DNA of 7,443 nucleotides from an uncultured Xanthobacteraceae bacterium (GTDB taxonomy: Bacteria > Pseudomonadota > Alphaproteobacteria > Rhizobiales > Xanthobacteraceae): contig CATPBC010000231.1 in NCBI GenBank assembly GCA_955652195.1, positions 1 to 7,443 of the forward strand, in the 5' to 3' direction. Both the position numbers and the translations under genes were made by a program. Position 1 is the stretch's first letter. The number at the start of each line of letters is the position of its first letter. Shown here piece after piece: positions 1-6,455 of the stretch. The notes under the pieces were generated by a model. It was given only the letters and a program-made list of their open reading frames with translations. It searched no databases and was not told the origin of the DNA.

Positions 1-78
1 ATGCGCTGCCGTCGATTCGGCCGCGCGCACAATCATGTCTTCGATCTTTTCGAGCCCCTCTCCGCCGGCATTGGGCAT
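1..78 (-). CDS. Probable MoxR-family AAA+ ATPase, N-terminal 26 residues only
   Basis: This is a partial gene: the reading frame starts at the minus-strand ATG at 78-76 and runs off the left window edge. The visible N-terminus (MPNAGGEGLEKIEDMIVRAA, then ESTAAH) is an amphipathic helix of the type that precedes the ATP-binding core in MoxR ATPases; no Walker motif is in view. The start is supported by a strong Shine-Dalgarno sequence, AAGGAG at 90-85, six bases before the ATG. MoxR proteins are chaperone-like ATPases often encoded with DUF58 (von Willebrand-like) partners. In Rhizobiales a moxR gene commonly lies divergent from a DUF1285 gene, as here. The identification rests on 26 residues plus recalled synteny, so the start is firmer than the family name. 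Confidence 0.55.
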   Translation of the reverse strand, partial: MPNAGGEGLEKIEDMIVRAAESTAAH

Positions 79-346
79 GCCCAACTCCTTGCTTTTAAGC
101 CTTGTATCGGATCAGATCCGCGCCACATGCACGAACCCATGCGCGAACCAACGACAACGCCTTTGTACCCCGTTTAGCCTTACGGGATGCAACATATGCG
201 CCATCTGTCCCATGCAGAGTTTGCGCTGATTCGTTATCGGCAGGAACACGACCGAGTTTGGCGCTACCCGGGTCTGGATCGGCAAATTCGTACTCACTAT
301 GACCATGCCGGCGCACGTGTCTCGGGGGTCAAAGTCACGGCAAACC
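79..346. promoter_or_regulatory. Divergent intergenic region between the MoxR-like and DUF1285 genes
   Basis: This 268-bp stretch separates two divergent genes and must hold the start signals of both. I see no well-spaced -35/-10 pair on either strand. It does contain a perfect odd-centred dyad, CGGATCAGATCCG, at 108-120, 30 bp upstream of the MoxR-like ATG. It also contains two adjacent 12-base near-copies, ATGCACGAACCC (127-138) and ATGCGCGAACCA (139-150), matching at 10 of 12 positions. Short open frames here lack Shine-Dalgarno sequences and show no recognisable protein, so I annotate no gene in it. Confidence 0.45.
85..90 (-). promoter_or_regulatory. Ribosome binding site of the left-edge minus-strand gene
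   Basis: The minus strand reads AAGGAG here, six bases upstream of the ATG at 78-76. It is the main evidence that a real gene starts at the left edge. Confidence 0.6.
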
Positions 347-934
347 ATGGCGAAGGAAGGGCAATTTGGCCTCGACTCGATCACAGGCGCGCTAGCTGAG
401 GCATCAAAGCGCGCGCCCCCGGTCGAATTGTGGGATCCGCCGTTCTGCGGCAACCTTGATATGCGGATTTCGGCCGACGGCACCTGGTACTATTTGAAGA
501 CGCCAATCGGTCGACCGGCGCTCGTCAAGTTGTTCGCTTCCGTGCTCAAGCGTGAGGGCGACAATTACTTCCTGGTCACGCCGGTGGAGAAATGCGGCAT
601 CCAGGTCGACGATGCGCCATTCGTTGCCGTCGAACTGAAGGTGGAAGAGGGCGCCTTGGGCCAGGTGCTCAATTTCCGGACCAATGTCGACGAGTGGATC
701 GACTGCGGACCGGATCATCAATTGCGTTTCGACCCCGAACCCGGGACCGGCGGGTTGAAGCCCTATCTGCATGTCAGGCGAGGTTTGTGGGCGAAGGTGA
801 CGCGACCGCTGTTTTTTGATCTTGTCGATCTCGGGGAGGAGCGCGAAATCTCGGGCACAGCGCTGTTCGGTGTGTCGTCGATGAGTGCATTTTTCCCGAT
901 GGCGCCAGCCGATCAGGTGAAGGATTTTGCGTGA
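347..934 (+). CDS. DUF1285 domain-containing protein
   Basis: This 195-residue protein of the DUF1285 family has no established biochemical function. Recognisable family features are the N-terminal MAKEGQFGLDSI, the PPFCGNLDMRI segment, DGTWYYLKTPIGRPALVKLF, LKREGDNYFLVTPVEK, FRTNVDEW and a C-terminal YLHVRRGLWAKV. No signal peptide or membrane segment is visible, so it is probably cytoplasmic. I chose the ATG at 347 because homologues, as I recall them, begin MAK(D/E)GQ. The frame is open to an ATG at 299, which would add 16 residues that do not look conserved, and neither start has a strong Shine-Dalgarno sequence. Its stop overlaps the next start as GTGA (931-934), making it the first gene of a translationally coupled operon. 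Family assignment is firm; function is unknown. Confidence 0.85.
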   Translation: MAKEGQFGLDSITGALAEASKRAPPVELWDPPFCGNLDMRISADGTWYYLKTPIGRPALVKLFASVLKREGDNYFLVTPVEKCGIQVDDAPFVAVELKVEEGALGQVLNFRTNVDEWIDCGPDHQLRFDPEPGTGGLKPYLHVRRGLWAKVTRPLFFDLVDLGEEREISGTALFGVSSMSAFFPMAPADQVKDFA

Positions 935-1596
935 GCGAGCGAGCCGACAGGTTGGATTTGGCGGCAATTGACAATTTCTTCGATCGCGCGCGCTCACGCC
1001 TGACGCTCGAAGTGCCGCGGTCCTTGACCGATCCGACTGTCGAGGGCGCGCGCGGCGATCTCGATTTGAACCCGGAGGTCTGGTTACGTGCGGGCGTCAA
1101 CGCCACCAGGCCAGCCGCGGTGCTCGTGCCGATCATCGATCGTAGCGAACCGACTGTACTTCTGACGTTGCGCACGGCCGCGCTTGCGAGTCATGCCGGA
1201 CAGGTGGCGTTCCCCGGCGGCAAGATCGATCCGGCAGACGAAAGTCCGGTCGCCGCGGCGCTGCGTGAAGCGAGTGAAGAAATCGGCCTCGCGCCCACGC
1301 TCATTGAGCCGATCGGCTACCTCGATCTGTACCTGACATTCTCGGGCTTTCGCATTTTACCGACGGTGGCCCGGGTCAAGCCGGATTTCACCCTCGTCGT
1401 TAATCCGCAGGAGGTGACCGAGGCATTCGAAGTGCCGCTGAAATTTCTGATGACGCCGGCCAATCACCAGCGCAAGACGCGCGATTGGAACGGATTCGCG
1501 CGCGATTATTACGCGATCCCGTACCAGAACCGCTACATTTGGGGCATCACCGCAGGTATTCTGCGGAATCTCTATGAGCGGGTTTACCGCGAATGA
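931..1596 (+). CDS. CoA pyrophosphatase, NUDIX hydrolase (NudL/YeaB type)
   Basis: This is a 221-residue cytoplasmic NUDIX hydrolase expected to split CoA or acyl-CoA into phosphopantetheine and 3',5'-ADP. The CoA-subfamily signature preceding the Nudix box is present at residues 77-97 (LLTLR, then HAGQVAFPGG). The Nudix helix follows at about 96-120, ending REASEEIGL, with R112, E113, E116, E117 and G119 in place for metal binding. The spacing between PGGK and the first glutamate is one residue longer than in the generic Nudix motif, as is usual for this subfamily. Translation begins at GTG 931, inside the DUF1285 stop, with a GAAGGA Shine-Dalgarno at 919-924 six bases upstream. Its stop overlaps the next gene as ATGA. 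Family assignment is strong; substrate is by family. Confidence 0.92.
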   Translation: MSERADRLDLAAIDNFFDRARSRLTLEVPRSLTDPTVEGARGDLDLNPEVWLRAGVNATRPAAVLVPIIDRSEPTVLLTLRTAALASHAGQVAFPGGKIDPADESPVAAALREASEEIGLAPTLIEPIGYLDLYLTFSGFRILPTVARVKPDFTLVVNPQEVTEAFEVPLKFLMTPANHQRKTRDWNGFARDYYAIPYQNRYIWGITAGILRNLYERVYRE

Positions 1597-1856
1597 TCCG
1601 GCCCATCCTTATTGAGATCGGATTGTTTCTCGCGCCGTTCGTCATCTATGCCGCAGTCCTGATGGCGACGCGAGCTGACATGCGACAGCCGTCGGCCTGG
1701 ACCATGCGGCGCCTTGGTGCGCTTCTGGTCGCGGCACTTATCCTTGTGGTGGCAAGCTTTGTCATGTTCGCGCAGTTTTCAGGCGCGCCGCCGGGTTCGA
1801 CCTACGTTCCGGCGCATATGGAAGACGGCAAGTTTGTCCCGGGGGCAACGCGGTGA
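1593..1856 (+). CDS. DUF6111 family small membrane protein
   Basis: This is an 87-residue protein with two predicted membrane helices, about residues 5-25 and 41-62, joined by a short basic segment (TRADMRQPSAWTMRR). The C-terminal tail carries the pattern GSTYVPAHMEDGKFVPG, which I recognise as typical of DUF6111 proteins of Rhizobiales. No function is established. It starts with ATG inside the stop of the CoA pyrophosphatase gene (ATGA, 1593-1596) and ends inside the start of the CCA-adding enzyme (GTGA, 1853-1856). It is therefore locked into the operon and its translation is probably coupled on both sides. The position between a NUDIX enzyme and cca is conserved in related genomes as far as I recall, which argues that it is a genuine gene despite its size. 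Confidence 0.85.
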   Translation: MIRPILIEIGLFLAPFVIYAAVLMATRADMRQPSAWTMRRLGALLVAALILVVASFVMFAQFSGAPPGSTYVPAHMEDGKFVPGATR

Positions 1857-3103
1857 GCGGGCGCGAGGCTCTTGGCGACGCCGCTTGGCTCGCGAACGGC
1901 GAAGCGGGTCAGCTCCTGACGCTGCTCGATAGCGATGGCGAGGAAGCGCGCATCGTTGGCGGCGCCGTCCGCAATGCACTGTTGCGCCTGCCCGTCAATG
2001 AAATCGATATTGCAACCACGGCGTTGCCGAATGAAGTCGTGCGCCGCGTCGAAGCGGCGGGGTGGAAGGCGGTTCCCACCGGCATAGAGCACGGAACCGT
2101 CACGGTTCTCATTGCCGGCAAGCCATTCGAAGTCACGACGCTGCGGCGCGACGTCGAAACCTATGGGCGCAAGGCCAAGGTTGTGTTTGGACGCGATTGG
2201 GTTGCGGACGCCGAGCGGCGCGATTTCACTATCAATGCGCTGTCGCTATCGGCAGATGGCAAGTTGCACGATCATGTCGGCGGTCTCGCCGACCTCGTGG
2301 CCCGACGCGTCCGCTTCATCGGCGATCCAGAACAAAGAATTGCCGAAGACTATCTGCGCATCCTGCGGTTCTTCCGGTTTTACGCCTGGTACGGGGAGGC
2401 TGCGCCCGATCCGGCTGGCCTGCACGCCTGCATCCGTGCCCGCGCCGGCATCGAAACACTCTCGCGCGAGCGGATAAGGACGGAATTGCTGAAGCTCTTG
2501 GTCGCGCCACACGCCGCGCCGACACTGGCGCTGATGACCGAGACGGGTCTGCTCGGCGATGTGCTCGGCGGCGTTGCGCTCTTGGCGAGCTTCGAGAACG
2601 TGGTGAAAGCCGAGGTCGCCAGCGGATTCGAAGCTGACGCGGTGCGGCGGCTCGGCGCGCTTGGCGTGTGGGTCAAGGAGGACGGCGAGCGGCTGGCGCG
2701 GCGGCTGCGCCTATCCAACGCCGATGCCGAAAGACTGAGCGCGCTCGAGGGTTGGTGGAGAGTTTCGCCGGCGGCAGGGGAGAAGTTTGCGCATGCGCTG
2801 CTCTATCGCTTGGGCCCCCAGCATTTTGGCGATCAGGTGTTGCTGGCATGGTCGCGTTCGAGCACCGGTGCAGCGGATCCTGCGTGGCGCGCGCTTGCCA
2901 AATTGGCACAGACTTGGCGCGTGCCGGGTTTTCCGCTCAAAGCCGCGGATTTTATCGCGCGCGGTGTTGCCGCTGGGCCCGCTTTAGGAGCGGCCATGCG
3001 CGCGGCCGAAGAGGCGTGGATTGCGGCCGACTTTCCCGCCGACCGCACCGCGATCGAAGCCATCGCGGATCATGCCGCGCGCGAAGCGAAAACTACGCAT
3101 TGA
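1853..3103 (+). CDS. cca: CCA tRNA nucleotidyltransferase
   Basis: This is a 416-residue class II CCA-adding enzyme, which builds or repairs the 3' CCA end of tRNAs from CTP and ATP without a nucleic-acid template. The N-terminal nucleotidyltransferase domain shows RIVGGAVRN (residues 33-41), the metal-binding stretch NEIDIATT (49-56), PTGIEHGTVT (75-84), EVTTLRRDVETYGRKA (93-108) and ERRDFTINAL (121-130). The nucleotide-recognition region carries EDYLRILRFFRF (165-176), the alphaproteobacterial form. The rest is the helical, variable tRNA-binding tail. Metal ligands appear as E50 and D52 rather than the textbook D-x-D, and GGxVRD is GGAVRN. Start is GTG at 1853, overlapping the DUF6111 stop, with a weak GGGGG upstream at 1841-1845. 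It is the last gene of the operon. A poly(A)-polymerase-like activity cannot be excluded from sequence alone. Confidence 0.92.
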   Translation: MSGREALGDAAWLANGEAGQLLTLLDSDGEEARIVGGAVRNALLRLPVNEIDIATTALPNEVVRRVEAAGWKAVPTGIEHGTVTVLIAGKPFEVTTLRRDVETYGRKAKVVFGRDWVADAERRDFTINALSLSADGKLHDHVGGLADLVARRVRFIGDPEQRIAEDYLRILRFFRFYAWYGEAAPDPAGLHACIRARAGIETLSRERIRTELLKLLVAPHAAPTLALMTETGLLGDVLGGVALLASFENVVKAEVASGFEADAVRRLGALGVWVKEDGERLARRLRLSNADAERLSALEGWWRVSPAAGEKFAHALLYRLGPQHFGDQVLLAWSRSSTGAADPAWRALAKLAQTWRVPGFPLKAADFIARGVAAGPALGAAMRAAEEAWIAADFPADRTAIEAIADHAAREAKTTH

Positions 3104-3168
3104 GCGCGACAGCGAGGCTCGCGCCGCGCCCGCGCCGCCGGATGTCGTTACGAGTGATTAGGAGGGCT

Positions 3169-4386
3169 TCAAGACGTCCGCGCGCGCAATGCGCGCAGGC
3201 GCTTTCGGGTCAGCGCTGCAAGTTCATGCATGCGCGGCCGCAGCCGTACCGCGATCCGGACGGGCCGCATCTGCTCGACTTGCATTGCGTTGCCGCGCCA
3301 GACGAAATCATTGCCGCGCAGGGCGCCAACAAAGAGCGCCGGCAACATCAGGTCGCGGAGCAAGCCATAAAGCGGGTGGAGCGGCGACACGTGCCATCCC
3401 GCCGCGGCAGCAAGCGCCATTTCGCCGCCGTACCAGATCGCGCCGAACCCGGCGGCGCAAAGCAGCGCCGGCCAGCCGAAAGTGCTCGCTAAAATTGCGG
3501 CGCAGGTGATTGGCAGCACGCCGCCCGAGACGATCTCCGGCAAGAAGTGCATGAAAAAGCTCGCGCGCCGCAACCTCGCCCAGCGCAATTGGCGGTGCCA
3601 GACTTCGCTGGCGCTACGGCGGCCGAGCGGCTGCGCCAGCGGCCGGTCGACGAGGCGTACTTTGAGCCCGGCGCCGCGGACGATCTTGGTTGCCGCGGCG
3701 TCTTCGGCAACTTCCTTGCCGAGCGCCTCGATGCCTCCGGCGCGCTCGAGGTCTTCGCGCCACCACAGCATGGTCTTGCCCTGGGCGAAGCCTCTGCCAA
3801 AGCTGTCGACGATATATTGCCAGCGCGCCTGATAGGTATTGAGGAAAGCGCATTCGATCTCAGCCCAAAATCCGTCCGGACGGGCGCCGATCGGCGGCGA
3901 CGCGACAAGGCCGGTGTCGGCGCGCCAACTCGCGAACAGTCCCTGAATGTAGTCGCGCGGCATCAGTACATTACTGTCAGCGATGACGATCCAGGGGTGC
4001 GACGCGGCGCGCCAGCCCTTGACGACGTTGTTGAGTTTCGGATTCGTGCTCACCCGATCGTCGCCGATTAGTAACCGCGCCGAGACGTTCGGATGGGCGG
4101 CAATCAAGCTCCTGACCAGCGGCAGGACGGGGTCGCTGGCGTGGGCGACGCAAAACAGAATTTCATAACAGGGATAATCGAGCTCGAAAGTCGAACGCAG
4201 AGTCTCGGCGACATAATTATCAATGCCGCACAGTGGGCGCACCAAGCTGACCGGCGGGTGCCGAGCGGATGACGGACGATGTCGCGTATTCCAGCGCAGC
4301 CTGACGATCGCGATCGCGATGCTCGTGGTCTGGACCGCAGTAAGAAGAATGCAGAAAATCGTGGCGGCGAGAATCGGCGCAGTCAT
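3169..4386 (-). CDS. GT21-type glycosyltransferase, ceramide glucosyltransferase-like
   Basis: This is a 405-residue membrane glycosyltransferase that probably transfers a sugar from a UDP-sugar to a membrane lipid on the cytoplasmic face. An N-terminal membrane helix (about residues 4-28) precedes a GT-A catalytic domain beginning PPVSLVRPLCGID. The GT21 motif set is complete: D85 in CVAHASDP, D137 in IADSNV, D229 in EVAEDAAATK and an RxxRW box at R265-W269 (RQLRW). Hydrophobic segments follow at about 282-330 and 343-357. The acceptor may be ceramide, diacylglycerol or a hopanoid (HpnI is a relative); sequence does not decide, and there are no hopanoid genes here. The ATG at 4386-4384 has no clear Shine-Dalgarno. 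It converges with cca over a 65-bp gap and diverges from the phosphoesterase gene. Fold is firm, acceptor is inferred. Confidence 0.82.
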   Translation of the reverse strand: MTAPILAATIFCILLTAVQTTSIAIAIVRLRWNTRHRPSSARHPPVSLVRPLCGIDNYVAETLRSTFELDYPCYEILFCVAHASDPVLPLVRSLIAAHPNVSARLLIGDDRVSTNPKLNNVVKGWRAASHPWIVIADSNVLMPRDYIQGLFASWRADTGLVASPPIGARPDGFWAEIECAFLNTYQARWQYIVDSFGRGFAQGKTMLWWREDLERAGGIEALGKEVAEDAAATKIVRGAGLKVRLVDRPLAQPLGRRSASEVWHRQLRWARLRRASFFMHFLPEIVSGGVLPITCAAILASTFGWPALLCAAGFGAIWYGGEMALAAAAGWHVSPLHPLYGLLRDLMLPALFVGALRGNDFVWRGNAMQVEQMRPVRIAVRLRPRMHELAALTRKRLRALRARTS

Positions 4387-4558
4387 CGCCGAGACCGTTA
4401 GTTGTGCGTTGTGACAAGCTTGTGACTCTTAACTTTGTTTCTTCAATTGCACTGTGTCCCGCATCATGACTCGCGCGTGTTAACGATTGTTGTCATCGTT
4501 CTGCAATGGAGAAAATTTATAACGCGATTCGATTGCAAAAGGCGCGAGAACACGGTCG
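4387..4558. promoter_or_regulatory. Divergent promoter region between glycosyltransferase and metallophosphoesterase genes
   Basis: This is a 172-bp spacer, visibly richer in A and T than its flanks, between two divergent genes. It contains a perfect 10-bp palindrome ACAAGCTTGT (4414-4423), overlapped by two direct GTGAC copies at 4411-4415 and 4422-4426. A second dyad follows, AACGAT-N7-ATCGTT, at 4482-4500. On the plus strand a TATAAC (4518-4523) could be a -10 element placing transcription start near 4530. The best upstream match, TTGTCA at 4490-4495, is too far (22 bp) to be its ordinary -35, so the promoter assignment is weak. I see no open frame of its own. Confidence 0.4.
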
Positions 4559-5380
4559 GTGACGTTCGAGCACGGCACAAGAAAATTCCGTACTCTTTTT
4601 ATCTCCGATGTGCATCTCGGCGCGCGTGGCTGCCAGGCCGAACAACTCCTCAGCTTTCTACGCTATCACGATGCCGAAACCATCTATCTGGTAGGCGACA
4701 TCGTCGACGGCTGGCAATTGCGCTCCGGCTGGTTCTGGCCGCAGCATCACAATGACGTCGTGCAGAAGCTGCTGCGCAAGGCGCGTAAAGGCGCGAGGGT
4801 CATCTATTTGCCAGGCAATCACGACGAGTTCCTGCGTGATTATTACGGAACGCATTTCGGCGGCATCGAAGTAGTCGAGACCGCAATTCATGCGGCCGCC
4901 GACGGCCGGCGCTATCTCGTGGTGCACGGCGACGTGTTCGACATGGTGGTCAAGCACGCGCGGTGGCTCGCGCTGCTCGGCGACACAGCCTATGAAATCG
5001 CGATCCTGATCAATCGCTATTTCAATGCGGTCCGCCGCCGGCTCGGCTTCCGCTATTGGTCGCTCTCGCAATGGGCAAAGCATAAGGTCAAGAACGCGGT
5101 GAACTACATTGGTGCATTCGAGCAGACACTCGCGGAAGAAGCGCGCCGCCATCACGTCGACGGCGTGATCTGCGGACACATCCATCACGCGGTCATCCAC
5201 GAGAATTTCGGCATTCACTACATGAATTGCGGCGACTGGGTGGAGAGTTGCACCGCGCTTGCCGAGCACCCCGACGGGCGCTTCGAAATCGTTGCTTGGT
5301 CGGATCAGGCCGAAATGCTTCCACCGATGGCGGAGGATGAAGAGGAGCCGATCCTGGCGCGCACCGAAATCGCCGCCTGA
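4559..5380 (+). CDS. LpxH-like metallophosphoesterase (UDP-2,3-diacylglucosamine diphosphatase family)
   Basis: This is a 273-residue calcineurin-type phosphoesterase with all five metal motifs: SDVHLG (D17, H19), VGDIVD (D47), PGNHDE (N87, H88, D89), VHGD (H123) and CGHIHHA (H207, H209). The long YYGTHFGGIEVVE segment and the WSLSQWAKHKVKNAVNYI cap-like region match the proteins usually annotated as UDP-2,3-diacylglucosamine hydrolase in Rhizobiales. Family members cleave the pyrophosphate of UDP-diacylglucosamine during lipid A synthesis. Many alphaproteobacteria use the unrelated LpxI for that step, so this protein may act on another glycolipid or nucleotide. An acidic tail (about residues 258-264) ends the protein. 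Start is GTG at 4559; a weak GAGAA lies nine bases upstream and no other plausible start exists. It is divergent from the glycosyltransferase, a possible partner. Confidence 0.85.
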   Translation: MTFEHGTRKFRTLFISDVHLGARGCQAEQLLSFLRYHDAETIYLVGDIVDGWQLRSGWFWPQHHNDVVQKLLRKARKGARVIYLPGNHDEFLRDYYGTHFGGIEVVETAIHAAADGRRYLVVHGDVFDMVVKHARWLALLGDTAYEIAILINRYFNAVRRRLGFRYWSLSQWAKHKVKNAVNYIGAFEQTLAEEARRHHVDGVICGHIHHAVIHENFGIHYMNCGDWVESCTALAEHPDGRFEIVAWSDQAEMLPPMAEDEEEPILARTEIAA

Positions 5381-5452
5381 AGGGCCAACAGCTGCTTGAG
5401 CAGGCGAGGGCGGCAGAATTAGAAACGCTCGCGGCTCAGGCTATTCGAGGCG

Positions 5453-5458
5453 TATAAT
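5453..5458 (+). promoter_or_regulatory. Candidate -10 box (TATAAT) for a leaderless transcript of the epimerase gene
   Basis: A perfect TATAAT ends 8 nt before the ATG at 5467, so a start about seven bases downstream would give almost no 5' leader. No -35 resembling TTGACA is found 16-18 bp upstream. The nearest GAGG (5447-5450) is 16 bases from the ATG, too far to be an efficient ribosome binding site. This could equally be a chance match within the 86-bp spacer. Confidence 0.35.
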
Positions 5459-5466
5459 CCTCTCGC

Positions 5467-6447
5467 ATGGATCTCGCCGTACGGATCGAGCACTGGCCGC
5501 TCGAGCGCCCCTTCACGATCAGCCGCGGCACCAAGACCGAAGCAGTCGTGGTGACCGTAGAGCTAAGACACGGCGGCTGCAGCGGTCGCGGCGAAGCGGT
5601 GCCTTATGCCCGCTACGGCGAAACGCCGGAAGGCGTGGCGGCCGCCATCGAAGCAATGCGCCCGGCGCTCAAGAACGGTCTCGACCGCGCCGTGCTGCAA
5701 ACCGCAATGCCGCCCGGCGCCGCGCGCAATGCGCTGGATTGCGCCTATTGGGACTTTGAGGCGAAACAAAATGGCTGCCGCGCCTATCAATTGGCAGCGC
5801 TGGCCACGCCAAAACCACTGGTGACTGCCTATACGGTCTCGCTCGACCATTCCGACGCTATGGCCGATGCGGCGGCACGCGCGGCAAAAATGCCGTTGCT
5901 TAAAGTGAAGCTCGGCGGCGGACCAGAGGACGTGGAGCGCATTGCCGCGGTACGCCGCGCCGCGCCGAAGGCTGAGCTTATCGTCGATGCCAATGAGGGA
6001 TGGGCCGACCGCGATCTTGAACGTAATCTCACCGCCTGCGCGCAAGCAGGGGTCAGCCTGATCGAGCAGCCCCTGCCGGAGGGGCGCGATCTCGCGCTCA
6101 AGCAGATCGAGCGGCCGATCCCGATCTGCGCAGACGAGAGCGTCCACGATCGCGCCTCGCTGGACGCGCTAAGCGGCAAGTACGACGCGATCAATATCAA
6201 GCTCGACAAAGCGGGTGGATTAACTGAGGCGCTGGCGCTTGCGATGGAGGCCGAGCGCCGCGGCCTCGGTATAATGGTCGGCTGTATGGTGGCGACTTCG
6301 CTGGCGATGGCGCCGGCTATGCTTGTGGCGCAGCGTGCACGGATCGTCGATCTTGATGGGCCGCTGCTTCTCGCCAAGGATCGCGCGCACGGCTTGCGCT
6401 ATGAAGGTAGCCTCGCTTATCCGCCGGAGCCCGCTCTATGGGGATGA
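5467..6447 (+). CDS. Dipeptide epimerase / N-acetyl-D-glutamate racemase-like enolase-superfamily enzyme
   Basis: This is a 326-residue enolase-superfamily enzyme of the muconate-lactonizing subgroup. The capping domain (about 1-110) carries RPFTISRGTKTEA and GEAVPYARYGET. In the barrel the catalytic KxK is K146-V-K148, the Mg ligands are D174 (VDANEGW), E200 (IEQPLP) and D223 (CADES), and the opposite-face lysine lies in NIKLDKAGG (243-251). The C-terminal D295-L-D297 (VDLDGPL) is the DxD motif that binds the substrate amino group in Ala-Glu-type dipeptide epimerases. The likely substrate is L-Ala-D-Glu from peptidoglycan or, for the DgcA branch common in Rhizobiales, N-acetyl-D-glutamate. 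The DgcN partner is not in the window. No Shine-Dalgarno is evident, and a TATAAT precedes the ATG closely. A palindromic repeat starts 8 nt after the stop. Confidence 0.85.
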   Translation: MDLAVRIEHWPLERPFTISRGTKTEAVVVTVELRHGGCSGRGEAVPYARYGETPEGVAAAIEAMRPALKNGLDRAVLQTAMPPGAARNALDCAYWDFEAKQNGCRAYQLAALATPKPLVTAYTVSLDHSDAMADAAARAAKMPLLKVKLGGGPEDVERIAAVRRAAPKAELIVDANEGWADRDLERNLTACAQAGVSLIEQPLPEGRDLALKQIERPIPICADESVHDRASLDALSGKYDAINIKLDKAGGLTEALALAMEAERRGLGIMVGCMVATSLAMAPAMLVAQRARIVDLDGPLLLAKDRAHGLRYEGSLAYPPEPALWG

Positions 6448-6455
6448 GGCGGCGC

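Noticed and set aside
299..346. Upstream ATG at 299 as the DUF1285 start
   Set aside because: The extra 16 residues do not resemble the family N-terminus, whereas the protein from 347 begins like its homologues; not fully excluded.
102..399. Short plus-strand open frames in the left intergenic region
   Set aside because: None has a ribosome binding site or recognisable protein, and they overlap one another and the DUF1285 start.
404..997. Minus-strand open frame of 197 codons opposite the DUF1285 gene
   Set aside because: It mirrors a well-supported gene, has no recognisable domain and arises from the GC-rich third-position pattern.
3104..3124. Hairpin GCGCGA-N9-TCGCGC immediately after the cca stop as a terminator
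   Set aside because: It has only six base pairs, a 9-nt loop and no T-run on either strand; too weak to call in GC-rich DNA.
2668..3492. Plus-strand open frame of 274 codons across the end of cca and the tail of the glycosyltransferase gene
   Set aside because: It overlaps two convincing genes, is rich in Arg/Ala/Cys as expected for an off-frame reading, and shows no motif.
4480..4487. TTAACGAT as a CtrA half-site
   Set aside because: It is one base from TTAACCAT, but the paired TTAA at the right spacing is missing.
4658..5269. Minus-strand open frame of 203 codons opposite the phosphoesterase gene
   Set aside because: The opposite frame holds every metal-binding motif of the phosphoesterase family; this is its shadow.
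5563..6377. Minus-strand open frames opposite the epimerase gene
   Set aside because: The plus-strand gene has the full catalytic set, and these frames show no family resemblance.
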